DNA of 64,000 nt from NCBI GenBank assembly GCA_938084575.1, contig CALKFG010000002.1, forward strand, positions 186,001 to 250,000, given 5' to 3'. Origin of the DNA: an uncultured Hyphomonadaceae bacterium (GTDB lineage: Bacteria; Pseudomonadota; Alphaproteobacteria; Caulobacterales; Hyphomonadaceae). The position numbers and the translations under genes are program-made. The notes under the pieces are model-generated. The model was given only the letters and a program-made list of their open reading frames with translations, ran no database searches and was not told the DNA's origin. Positions 35,455-43,649 of this stretch are shown in pieces; within the stretch, counting starts at the first letter, position 1; every line of letters begins with the position of its first letter.

Positions 35455-36263
35455 CAAATGCCCAAGCCCCTCTGCGTTTATGGCGGGGGCAAACAGTCCA
35501 TCAAAGATCAACCCCGTTCCGGCACCGCTTCCGTTACGGACTGAGTTTGATTGATCTGGACATAGACGCGCTGGACGAAGCCAACCGTCAGGCATGGCTG
35601 TTCAGCGTCGACCGCCCAAATCTGTTTTCGTTCAACCGACACGACCATGGCAGCAAGGATGGCGATAGTCTGCGAAAATGGGCTGAGCCAATTTTCGCAA
35701 AAGCTGGGATCGAGATCGCTGCCAGCCGCTTGCGCCTAATCACATTTGCCCGGCATGCATTTTATAAATTTGCTCCAATCTCCCTTTGGCTGGCCTATGA
35801 TCAGAAGGGCGCAATTCAGGGGGTCATTTATGAAGTCCATAACACGTTTGGCGAAACTCATCTGTACGTGGCCGCGACCAGCGAGTCGGACCAATTTCAC
35901 CGCCACGACGCAGCGAAAGCCTTTCATGTATCGCCCTTTTTTGACGTCAGCGGCCGATATCAATTCACCCTCCGGCAATCGGAAGCCACGCTACGGCTCA
36001 TTGTGGCCACATATCTTGACGGGTGCCAGACACATGTCGCCACGATACAGGTCAAGGAACACAAGGCGACGAGCCTGTCCTTTATCGGGCTTGCCTTAAG
36101 CCGCCCGCTCTCATCACTCGGCGTAACCCTTGCGATCCACTGGCAGGCCCTTAAGCTTTGGGTACGAGGCGCAAAATATCGTGGCAAGCCCGGCCTGCCT
36201 TCCGCGGCGGTTTCGGTTGCTTCAAAGAACTCCATCAATGCGATCAGGGAGACTGCCGCATGA
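35451..36263 (+). CDS. DUF1365 domain-containing protein
   Basis: A 270-aa protein beginning with GTG at 35451 inside the upstream stop. The family pattern includes HQRSTPFRHRFRYGLSLIDLDIDAL, FSFNRHDHG, YKFAPISLWLAYD, EVHNTFGETHLYV and KAFHVSPFF. DUF1365 is a standard member of FAD-oxidoreductase/CFA clusters and is thought to take part in fatty acid or lipid modification, with an unassigned step. It overlaps the CFA gene by 4 bases. Confidence 0.9.
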   Translation: MTNAQAPLRLWRGQTVHQRSTPFRHRFRYGLSLIDLDIDALDEANRQAWLFSVDRPNLFSFNRHDHGSKDGDSLRKWAEPIFAKAGIEIAASRLRLITFARHAFYKFAPISLWLAYDQKGAIQGVIYEVHNTFGETHLYVAATSESDQFHRHDAAKAFHVSPFFDVSGRYQFTLRQSEATLRLIVATYLDGCQTHVATIQVKEHKATSLSFIGLALSRPLSSLGVTLAIHWQALKLWVRGAKYRGKPGLPSAAVSVASKNSINAIRETAA

Positions 36264-37522
36264 GCTCGACAATTCTCAAAACAGGCTCGTTACAACCTCA
36301 GACCACTTCCCTGCTGGCGACGCAGGCAAAACTCCGGCGTCTAAAGGGTGTGCCGACAAGTTTTCGCTTAGCCGGCATGATGTTGCTGCGGGCAAAATCC
36401 GGTTCCTTGCGCTTCATTCTGCCTGATGCGCGCGAAATTCTTTTTGATCACGGGCTGGATGGTCCCCACGCGGTCATACAGGTTCACAATTTCAACTTCA
36501 TCAAGCGGGCCTTGGCAGGCGGGGACGTTGGCTTTGCCGAGAGTTATATGGACCAGGACTGGTCAACACCTGACCTCAGCATGGTGCTGCGGTTCTTCTC
36601 GGATAATTTCGAAGCCGCCGGAAAGCTCGCCCTTGGCGGGACATTGATGCGCTGGGCCAATATGCTTCGACATGTCCTGAACCGAAATTCAAAGACCGGG
36701 TCACGTCGTAATATCGAGGCCCACTATGATCTGGGAAATGACTTTTACGCCAGCTGGCTGGACGAGACGATGACTTACAGCTCCGCATTGTATGATTCTC
36801 CCGGCCTTTCCCTGTCAGAGGCACAGACCCGCAAATATGCTCGTATCGCTGATGAAATTGGCCTCACACCCGGCCATGAGGTGCTGGAAATCGGTTGCGG
36901 ATGGGGTGGTTTTGCGGAGTACGCCGCGCGGGAACGCGGGGCGCGGGTGACCTGCCTTACGATCTCTCCGTCACAGCGTAAGTACGCCATGGAGCGGATG
37001 GAGCGGGCCGGACTGTCAGACAGCGTCTCTATTCTACTTGAGGACTATCGCGACCATGTCGGCAAATATGATGGAGTGGTCTCAATAGAAATGTTCGAAG
37101 CGGTGGGAGAGTCCTACTGGCCAAGTTATTTTGGCAAAGTCCACGACTGCTTGAAAAAGGGGGCCCATGCGGCTCTCCAGATCATCACCATTCATGACGA
37201 GCTCTTCGACGCTTACCGAAAACGGGCCGACTTTATCCAGCGTTATATCTTCCCGGGCGGCATGCTACCTGGCGAAACCACGTTAAAGGAGCAGATTGAT
37301 ACCGCCGGCCTGAACTTCGACGATGTGCACTATTTCGGCTCTAATTATGCTGAAACACTGAGGCTTTGGGCCCAACGCTTTGAAAGCCAATGGTCATCTA
37401 TACGCCCTATGGGCTTTGATGAGCGGTTTCGTCGCATGTGGCGGTTCTATCTGAGTTATTGCGAGGCGGGCTTCGACACCGGACGGATCAATGTCGGCCA
37501 GTTCCGACTGTCAAAAACCTGA
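36260..37522 (+). CDS. cfa: Cyclopropane-fatty-acyl-phospholipid synthase-type methyltransferase
   Basis: A 420-aa SAM-dependent enzyme that methylenates or methylates unsaturated acyl chains of membrane phospholipids. It has the start at 36260 (overlap with DUF1365), HYDLGNDFYASWLDETMTYS, SAM motif VLEIGCGWGGFAEYAA, and the catalytic region SIEMFEAVGESYWPSYF, then YIFPGGMLP. The partners (FAD oxidoreductase, DUF1365) leave open whether the product is a cyclopropane, methyl-branched or furan fatty acid precursor. It converges with the DUF6134 gene, 2 bases away. Confidence 0.92.
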   Translation: MSSTILKTGSLQPQTTSLLATQAKLRRLKGVPTSFRLAGMMLLRAKSGSLRFILPDAREILFDHGLDGPHAVIQVHNFNFIKRALAGGDVGFAESYMDQDWSTPDLSMVLRFFSDNFEAAGKLALGGTLMRWANMLRHVLNRNSKTGSRRNIEAHYDLGNDFYASWLDETMTYSSALYDSPGLSLSEAQTRKYARIADEIGLTPGHEVLEIGCGWGGFAEYAARERGARVTCLTISPSQRKYAMERMERAGLSDSVSILLEDYRDHVGKYDGVVSIEMFEAVGESYWPSYFGKVHDCLKKGAHAALQIITIHDELFDAYRKRADFIQRYIFPGGMLPGETTLKEQIDTAGLNFDDVHYFGSNYAETLRLWAQRFESQWSSIRPMGFDERFRRMWRFYLSYCEAGFDTGRINVGQFRLSKT

Positions 37523-37524
37523 CC

Positions 37525-38217
37525 TCAGTCATAGCCAGCGCTCAGAACGTACTCGATCTCTTGTCCTCGGGCATTAAAGGCCAGCTTCACCCATCTCGAC
37601 TGATCGTCATACCAAAGGTCGACACTCAGCTTTGAATTCAGGCGATAATGGGTCGCCTCTACAGGCTGTCCATCTACAAACACACGATCGCGTCCCAGTG
37701 TTTCGACATCAATATCGAGGATTTCCCCGGACTCGGTCGACAGCATCTGGTCCCGGTAAACCTGTAACCGGTTCCAATGGCTCGACGGTATAATTGGCAC
37801 AGGAACCTCGCCGCGGAAACCGGTGCCATCGACAATCATAACATCACCGTCTGTCTGGGCGGCAACCTCAAATTCTTCTCCATTCTTGCTGGTCGTGCCG
37901 ATTAAGGAAATCAGGTTCCCGTCTTCCCATATTTCTTCTGATTTAAGGGTGTATCTATACACGGTCACAAAACCAAATTTGACGGCGAGTTCAACCTCAG
38001 TTGAGACATTCAGCCGCCCGTCAGCCTGCATTTTAAACTGGAGACTATGGCGACCAAACCTGTTTCCTTGACGAAAGACGTCAAACTCGATCCTGCTTCC
38101 ATCTCGCGGCGTCCAGGCCTCTGCAGCTGCCACAAGTGAGGACGGGGGAGCCTGATCTGCAAGCGCGGGGCTGATGCCCATGAGAATGAGCGCCAACGCG
38201 CCATATGCCCGACTCAA
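37525..38217 (-). CDS. DUF6134 family secreted protein
   Basis: A 230-aa protein with a signal peptide (cleavage near ALADQA). The family pattern includes DVFRQGNRFGRHSLQF, ELAVKFGFVTVYRYT and LWYDDQSRWVKLAF, a beta-rich periplasmic or lipid-binding-like fold of unknown role. Its ATG overlaps the stop of the ChrR-like cupin gene upstream (ATGA), so it is in the same transcript. It faces the phrB-cfa operon tail to tail. Confidence 0.82.
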   Translation of the reverse strand: MSRAYGALALILMGISPALADQAPPSSLVAAAEAWTPRDGSRIEFDVFRQGNRFGRHSLQFKMQADGRLNVSTEVELAVKFGFVTVYRYTLKSEEIWEDGNLISLIGTTSKNGEEFEVAAQTDGDVMIVDGTGFRGEVPVPIIPSSHWNRLQVYRDQMLSTESGEILDIDVETLGRDRVFVDGQPVEATHYRLNSKLSVDLWYDDQSRWVKLAFNARGQEIEYVLSAGYD

Positions 38218-38747
38218 CTGAACCGCCAGAATGGTGTAGGTTCTCTGGCAACATAGCAGATGCAGACTTCATCTCCCGCTGCCGTCGGTCGATGCACCAT
38301 GCCTGGCCAACCCAGAACCAGATCGCCTCTGCGATTTACACTGTGACCATCATCAAAAGCCCCCTGAAGGACAACCGTCGCCTCAAGAACCGAATGACTA
38401 TGTTGTGGAGCGGCCTGACCAGGATCCAATCGCATCAATTGACCCTTACCCCGACCCCTCTTGGCATAGTGGACACCGGAAAGCCCTCTTTTCCAGGGCA
38501 CAGTTCCAAAGTCACCGACGCATAATTCCAGCGCCTCTGGAAGATGCGTCCTAGAATGGCCGCTTTCCCGAAAGTTATGTTGGTCCGCCCCATCCAGCAT
38601 AGCACCGCGAACATGCCGCCAGGTATCGGTCACCCAGCGCGCCTCCTCCTTGAGAACAACATGCAGTTCCGCCGCAAGGGCAAGGTCTGCTGGCAGCGCC
38701 TCATTGACGTGATCCATGAGGAAGCTGTGATAGGTATCAGGGCTCAT
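38214..38747 (-). CDS. ChrR-type cupin protein lacking the anti-sigma zinc cysteines
   Basis: A 177-aa protein whose C-terminal cupin (PGQAAPQHSHSVLEATVVLQGAF, split around residue 115, then GMVHRP) keeps the HxHx3E and His metal ligands of ChrR. The N-terminal helical part (HSFLMDHVNEALP, LHVVLKEEARW) aligns with the anti-sigma zinc domain. At the HX3CX2C site of ChrR the sequence reads HVVLKEEA, so both Cys are replaced (Lys, Ala). It may be a sensor or a divergent anti-sigma factor. No sigma factor is adjacent. It heads the minus-strand pair with DUF6134 and is under an ECF-like promoter. Confidence 0.78.
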   Translation of the reverse strand: MSPDTYHSFLMDHVNEALPADLALAAELHVVLKEEARWVTDTWRHVRGAMLDGADQHNFRESGHSRTHLPEALELCVGDFGTVPWKRGLSGVHYAKRGRGKGQLMRLDPGQAAPQHSHSVLEATVVLQGAFDDGHSVNRRGDLVLGWPGMVHRPTAAGDEVCICYVAREPTPFWRFS

Positions 38748-38774
38748 CTTAAAATACTTTTGTTCGCTGTCACA

Positions 38775-38804
38775 GGTATACGCATCAGGACATGCGCTGG
38801 ATCA
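38775..38804 (-). promoter_or_regulatory. Putative ECF (RpoE/ChrR-like) promoter for the ChrR-like/DUF6134 operon
   Basis: Read on the minus strand: -35 TGATCC (38804-38799), 18-base spacer, -10 TATACC (38780-38775), giving a leader of roughly 20 bases before the ATG at 38747. TGATCC is the known -35 core of Rhodobacter sphaeroides sigma-E promoters. The matching spacing and A after the -35 are shared with the motif ahead of the photolyase. Pattern-based, not tested. Confidence 0.5.
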
Positions 38805-38868
38805 GCCCTCCTTGGTTGAATTGGCCGGGCGGCCGTCATAGCTTGCATGAAGCAAACAAAGGCAGGCC

Positions 38869-39879
38869 ATGACCGTTCATCATTCCGTACTGGATCTCAT
38901 TGGGAACACCCCTCTTCTGCGACTGAACCGGTTGTCGGAAGCAACCGGTTGTAATATTTTGGGAAAAGCGGAATTCCTTAATCCCGGACAATCGGTCAAA
39001 GATCGCCCGGCACTGGGTATCGTGCGAGACGCCGAAACCAGTGGCCGGTTGCGGCCGGGCGGAACCATCGTTGAAGGCACGGCAGGCAACACAGGCATCG
39101 GTCTGGCAATGGTCGGGGCAGCCCTCGGATACAAAGTCGTCATCGTCATGCCGCGCACCCAGTCAAAGGAAAAAAAAGATGCCGTTCGGAATCTCGGCGC
39201 GCGCTTAATCGAAGTTGACGCGGTGCCCTATGCCAATCCGAACCACTATGCACGTTTTTCGGGACGGCTCGCCGAAGACCTGGATGCAAGCGAAGAACAT
39301 GGCGCGGTATGGGCAAATCAATTCGATAATCTGGCCAATCGCCGGGCCCATTATGAGACAACAGGCCAGGAGATCTGGACCCAGACTGAAGGCAAGATAG
39401 ATGGATTTATCTGCGCCGTTGGATCCGGCGGAACTCTCGCTGGGGTGGCTGAGGCGCTGACAGAAAATAGCCAGGGGCGGGTCAAGATCGGATTGGCCGA
39501 TCCCGGGGGCGCCGCGCTGTTTGACTATTATGCCCACGGTGTCCTGAAATCAGAGGGCACCTCTATCACCGAAGGAATCGGACAAGGACGAATCACGGCC
39601 AATCTCGAAGGCCTCGCTGTGGACCTGCCCTACCGCATCCATGACTCTGAGGCCTTGCAGTTGATTTTCGACCTGATCCAGCATGAGGGGCTTTGCCTCG
39701 GCGGATCGGCGGGAATAAATATGGCCGGAGCTGAAAAAATGGCTCGGGATCTCGGACCTGGCCACACGATTGTGACAATACTCTGCGATTACGGTAACCG
39801 ATACCAGGACAAATTGTTCAACCCGGACTTCCTTCGATCGAAGGACTTACCGGTACCACCTTGGATGGAGACGGCCTAA
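38869..39879 (+). CDS. cysK: Cysteine synthase A
   Basis: O-acetylserine sulfhydrylase, the final step of cysteine synthesis. The 336-aa PLP enzyme has the Schiff-base lysine in FLNPGQSVKDRPAL, the TAGNTGIGLAMVGAALGYK substrate loop, the GSGGTLAGVAEAL phosphate-binding loop and CLGGSAGINMAGA. AGGC near the ATG may serve as ribosome site. It starts a three-gene sulfur operon; the next ATG follows the stop directly. Confidence 0.92.
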   Translation: MTVHHSVLDLIGNTPLLRLNRLSEATGCNILGKAEFLNPGQSVKDRPALGIVRDAETSGRLRPGGTIVEGTAGNTGIGLAMVGAALGYKVVIVMPRTQSKEKKDAVRNLGARLIEVDAVPYANPNHYARFSGRLAEDLDASEEHGAVWANQFDNLANRRAHYETTGQEIWTQTEGKIDGFICAVGSGGTLAGVAEALTENSQGRVKIGLADPGGAALFDYYAHGVLKSEGTSITEGIGQGRITANLEGLAVDLPYRIHDSEALQLIFDLIQHEGLCLGGSAGINMAGAEKMARDLGPGHTIVTILCDYGNRYQDKLFNPDFLRSKDLPVPPWMETA

Positions 39880-40722
39880 ATGGATCATAAATCCCCTCTC
39901 GTCACAGCGGCATGGCTTAAGCATAACCTGTCAGCACCAGACATACGGGTGGTCGACGCAAGCTGGGTACCGCCCTTTTTGGTCGCCCGCCGCTCCGGCC
40001 GCGTTCAATATGAAAGTGGTCATATACCCGGGGCCGTCTTTTTCGACATTGACGCCATCTCAGATAAAACCAGCTCACATCCCCACATGCTGCCTGACGC
40101 CATCCAGTTTTCGTCGCAGGTTCGTAAACTTGGCCTTGGTGACGGCAATCATATTGTGATTTATGACAGCAACGATTTTTTTGCGTCGGCGCGCGTATGG
40201 TGGATGTTCCGCGCCATGGGGCACCGCGACGTTTCGGTTCTGGATGGCGGATACAAGGCTTGGCTGGCCGAAGGTGGCGAGATTGAAGATCTAGAGCCCC
40301 GCGTCTCTGAACGCCACTATACCGCACGCCAGCGGGCCGATCTGGTTCGCGACAAATCGCAGGTTCTTGCGGCCACCCGGGGACGCAAAGACACCATACT
40401 CGACGCCAGGTCGACTGGTCGATTTAACGGCAGCGAACCGGAACCCAGGGAGGGATTGTCATCGGGTCATATCCCCGGAAGCACATCTATTCCCGCCAGT
40501 AGCCTGATCGAGCCAAACGGGCGCATGAAATCAAAAGAGGCCTTGGGTGACCTGATCGGCCAATATCTTGACCGCCCGGTGATTGCGACATGCGGCTCGG
40601 GGGTTTCCGCGGCCGTTATCGCCCTGGCGCTTGCCCATATAGGACATTGGGATGTGTCGATCTATGACGGATCATGGAGCGAATGGGCCGCTGACCCTGA
40701 CATGCCGATTGCCAAGCAATGA
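39880..40722 (+). CDS. sseA: 3-mercaptopyruvate sulfurtransferase (two-domain rhodanese)
   Basis: Transfers sulfur from 3-mercaptopyruvate to thiols or cyanide, a source of sulfane sulfur and H2S. It is a tandem rhodanese of 280 aa. The N-domain has YESGHIPGAVFFDIDA. The C-domain has the active loop CGSGVSA, the type characteristic of mercaptopyruvate rather than thiosulfate sulfurtransferases, and SSGHIPGSTSIP. It abuts cysK and overlaps metC by 4 bases. Confidence 0.92.
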   Translation: MDHKSPLVTAAWLKHNLSAPDIRVVDASWVPPFLVARRSGRVQYESGHIPGAVFFDIDAISDKTSSHPHMLPDAIQFSSQVRKLGLGDGNHIVIYDSNDFFASARVWWMFRAMGHRDVSVLDGGYKAWLAEGGEIEDLEPRVSERHYTARQRADLVRDKSQVLAATRGRKDTILDARSTGRFNGSEPEPREGLSSGHIPGSTSIPASSLIEPNGRMKSKEALGDLIGQYLDRPVIATCGSGVSAAVIALALAHIGHWDVSIYDGSWSEWAADPDMPIAKQ

Positions 40723-41876
40723 AACCGGACACCCGCCTTCAGCATACCGATGCGGAAAGGCGGCAGCATTCAACAGTTAACCCGGCTGTTGAACGGGGAT
40801 CATCGCTGCTCATAAAAACCCGCGCCGAACTATACGGCAACGGGACCGTATATGGCCGAATGGGGCTGGGCGTGCAACGGGAGCTGGAAACCGCACTGTG
40901 CAGCCTCGAAGCTGGAAATCATGCGCAGTTGACATCAAATGGCCTGCAAGCCTGTGCCCTGGCCGTCGCAGCCGTGGCGAGAGCGGGAGACCATGTTCTG
41001 ATCTCGGACAATCTCTATGGCCCAAATCAGCGCTTTTGCACCCGTCGCCTCAAAGCCATGGGCATTACTGCCACACGGTTTCCACCGACTCTACCGATTG
41101 AGCAGCTCGAACGTCTGATCACACAGAATACCCGCGCCATCGTGATGGAGTCCCCCGGCTCCCTGAGCTTCGACATTATGGATACGCCCGCCATCGCGGC
41201 CCTGGCACGGAGCCGGGCGTTACTGACAATTCTGGACAATACATGGGGCGCGGGCGTGTTTCACCAACCGCTCGAGCTCGGCGTTGATCTGGTTGTCCAG
41301 TCTTTGACCAAATACGTCATCGGGCACGCGGATGCGATGGGTGGCGTCGTTGTGACACGGTCTGAAAAACTGGCCCGGAAACTCTTCACCTGCGCAAATG
41401 ACTGGGGTATCGGACTGGCGCCGGATGAGGCTTATCTTGCCCTTAGGGGACTACGCACACTGCTAAATCGATTGCGCCAGCATGAGGCCAGCGGTTATCA
41501 AATCGCTGACTGGCTTTCCCGGCGTGATGAAGTCGCATTCTTGTTGCACCCGGGCCGGCCAGATCACCCTCAGCATGCGCTTTGGCAGCGCGATTTCACC
41601 GGCGCTAATGGCCTTTTTGGTGCCGTTCTGAACCCAGTCCGCGAGGCGGAGCTGGATCGCTTTCTTGAGGCTTTGAAGCTGTTTCGGATGGGATTTTCCT
41701 GGGGCGGATTTGAAAGCCTGCTGATCCCCTGCGACGAGCAGCTCCGGCGCCTCCCCGGAGCCCCCATTCTCCAGAGAAACGGCCCCCTCCTGCGCCTGCA
41801 TGTCGGGCTTGAGGCAGCGGAAGACCTGATCGCAGATCTCGATCAGGCCTTTCAAGTCATGGCGGATACCGGCTAG
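40719..41876 (+). CDS. metC: Cystathionine beta-lyase
   Basis: PLP-dependent cleavage of cystathionine to homocysteine, pyruvate and ammonia; this family also desulfurates cysteine. The 385-aa Cys/Met-metabolism enzyme shows NPAVERGSSLL, LTSNGLQACALAV, DNTWGAGVFHQPL and the PLP lysine in QSLTKYVIGHADAMGG. The ATG overlaps the sseA stop. The 3' end overlaps the convergent dehydrogenase gene by 4 bases. In this operon it probably feeds or drains the cysteine pool alongside CysK and SseA. Confidence 0.92.
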   Translation: MKPDTRLQHTDAERRQHSTVNPAVERGSSLLIKTRAELYGNGTVYGRMGLGVQRELETALCSLEAGNHAQLTSNGLQACALAVAAVARAGDHVLISDNLYGPNQRFCTRRLKAMGITATRFPPTLPIEQLERLITQNTRAIVMESPGSLSFDIMDTPAIAALARSRALLTILDNTWGAGVFHQPLELGVDLVVQSLTKYVIGHADAMGGVVVTRSEKLARKLFTCANDWGIGLAPDEAYLALRGLRTLLNRLRQHEASGYQIADWLSRRDEVAFLLHPGRPDHPQHALWQRDFTGANGLFGAVLNPVREAELDRFLEALKLFRMGFSWGGFESLLIPCDEQLRRLPGAPILQRNGPLLRLHVGLEAAEDLIADLDQAFQVMADTG

Positions 41877-42955
41877 GTGGCTTGAGCCGCCGCGGCAAGC
41901 CGCTCCCGTGCCATGGCGTCGGCCACGTCACTTGTTGGCAAACCGGACGACAGGGCCTCATCCATAACCCGTCCAAGCGTTGCAACCATCTCGTCAATTT
42001 TGCCATTCACCCAGTCAAGCGAATAGGACCCGAGTATCTCCGCTGCGACATTGATAATTCCACCACCATTGATGACATAGTCAGGCGCATAGAGAATTCC
42101 GGCGTCCCGCAGCCGCCGGCCCATCTCCGGCGTGCTCAACTGATTGTTGGCCCCGCCCGCGACGACCTTGACCTTAAGACGGGGTAAGGTTGACCCGTTA
42201 AGGATGGCGCCGAGCGCATTGGGCGAAAAAATGTCCGCCTCAACATCATAGATGTCATCCGGCGCAATGATGGTCGCGCCGTCCCGTTTTGCAACCTCCG
42301 TAAGCGTTGCAGCATCAACGTCGCTCACGAAAAGACGAGCACCGGCTTTGGCCAGATGCTGGCAAACATGCCCGCCTACCGAACCAACGCCCTGAACCGC
42401 AATCGTGCGCCCCGAAAGATCATCTGTTCCAAAGGCACGCAGAGCCGCTTCGCGTATCCCAAGATAAATGCCGCGCGCCGTCAGCGGTGAGGGATCACCT
42501 CCGGCCGAGGCGCCGTTGGCCAGGCCTGCAGCGTAGCGTGTCTCACGGGCAGCGATCTCAATGTCCTCTATTTCAATCCCGACATCCTCGGCAGTGAAAT
42601 ATCGTCCCTGAAGGCTCTCAACCGCACGCCCGAAGGCCTCAAACATAGCCTCGGACTTGTCCCGCCGGGAATCGCCCCAGATGACGGCCTTGCCGCCACC
42701 AAACGGTATGCCAGCCATGGCGTTTTTATAGCTCATACCCCGGGAGAGCCGCAGAGCATCTGTCAGCATGTCGGCGCCAGATGCATAATTCCACATCCGC
42801 GTGCCGCCGGCCGAGGGGCCAAGAATGGTCGAATGGATTGCGATCAGACACCGCAGACCACTGGCAGCATCGTGGAACTGATGGACTTCCTCATGCTTAT
42901 CAAAGGACGGATGGTCAAACATATTCAGCGCCTCCTCAGCGACAACCGCGCTCAT
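41873..42955 (-). CDS. Leu/Phe/Val (Glu family) dehydrogenase
   Basis: NAD(P)-dependent oxidative deamination of a branched-chain or aromatic amino acid. The 360-aa ELFV dehydrogenase has the catalytic Lys region GMSYKNAMAGIPFGGGKAVI, a second motif VAGGANNQL, and the Rossmann loop IAVQGVGSVGGHV. The GGTRMW start is typical of leucine-type dehydrogenases, but the exact substrate cannot be decided here. Its 3' end overlaps metC antisense. Confidence 0.9.
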   Translation of the reverse strand: MSAVVAEEALNMFDHPSFDKHEEVHQFHDAASGLRCLIAIHSTILGPSAGGTRMWNYASGADMLTDALRLSRGMSYKNAMAGIPFGGGKAVIWGDSRRDKSEAMFEAFGRAVESLQGRYFTAEDVGIEIEDIEIAARETRYAAGLANGASAGGDPSPLTARGIYLGIREAALRAFGTDDLSGRTIAVQGVGSVGGHVCQHLAKAGARLFVSDVDAATLTEVAKRDGATIIAPDDIYDVEADIFSPNALGAILNGSTLPRLKVKVVAGGANNQLSTPEMGRRLRDAGILYAPDYVINGGGIINVAAEILGSYSLDWVNGKIDEMVATLGRVMDEALSSGLPTSDVADAMARERLAAAAQAT

Positions 42956-43014
42956 GTACTGGTTCCCAATTCGCGGTCAACACGTTCTTACGAGTAGGAC
43001 ATTCTGGCCGGGAA

Positions 43015-43602
43015 CTACTGAACCAGCAATTGCACCTTTCGTCTGACCACTGGCAGCAAATCACGCTCAAACCACGGGTTCCGTTTCAACCAGCTCGTAT
43101 TCCGCCAGCTAGGGTGCGGCAAGGGGATAATACCCCGATCCTGATAAGCACGCCAGTTCAGGACCGTTTGGGTCACGTTTTCTCCTGCCCTTCTGCCCAA
43201 ATGCCAGATCTGGGCATAACGGCCGATGAGCAAAGTCAGCTCAATGCCGGGAAGCTCGGCCAGGACACGCGTGCGCCATAATCGGGCACACGCCTTCAGA
43301 GGTGGAAGGTCGCCGCCCCGCGCATCATGACCTGGGAAACAAAATGCCATCGGAAGGATGGCCAGCTTGCCTGGATCGTAGAACGTATCCGTTGAAAGTC
43401 CGAGCCAGTGACGCAGCCTGTCACCGGACGGGTCGGTGAAGGGCTTAGCCGAGCGATCTGCGAGAGTGCCCGGGGCCTGCCCCGCCAATAGGATCCGGGC
43501 ACGCGATCCAATTTGCAAGACGGGATTGGGCGGGCGTTGCAACTGGTCAGCACACTGCTGGCAGGTTCGGATTTGATCGCGCAAGATCCCAATATTAGAC
43601 AT
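43015..43602 (-). CDS. Uracil-DNA glycosylase family protein
   Basis: A 195-aa member of the UDG superfamily (family 4/5-like), with an initial CX2C (CQQCAD) that may carry part of an iron-sulfur site, the GQAPGTLADRS motif, PMAFCFPG, and the HPSWRN motif near the end. It likely removes uracil or other deaminated bases. It is divergent from pirin, with 47 bases between starts. Confidence 0.85.
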   Translation of the reverse strand: MSNIGILRDQIRTCQQCADQLQRPPNPVLQIGSRARILLAGQAPGTLADRSAKPFTDPSGDRLRHWLGLSTDTFYDPGKLAILPMAFCFPGHDARGGDLPPLKACARLWRTRVLAELPGIELTLLIGRYAQIWHLGRRAGENVTQTVLNWRAYQDRGIIPLPHPSWRNTSWLKRNPWFERDLLPVVRRKVQLLVQ

Positions 43603-43649
43603 GGACTTTTACTGTTGAGATTTATGCAGTTCATCAGGAGCAGACGCCA

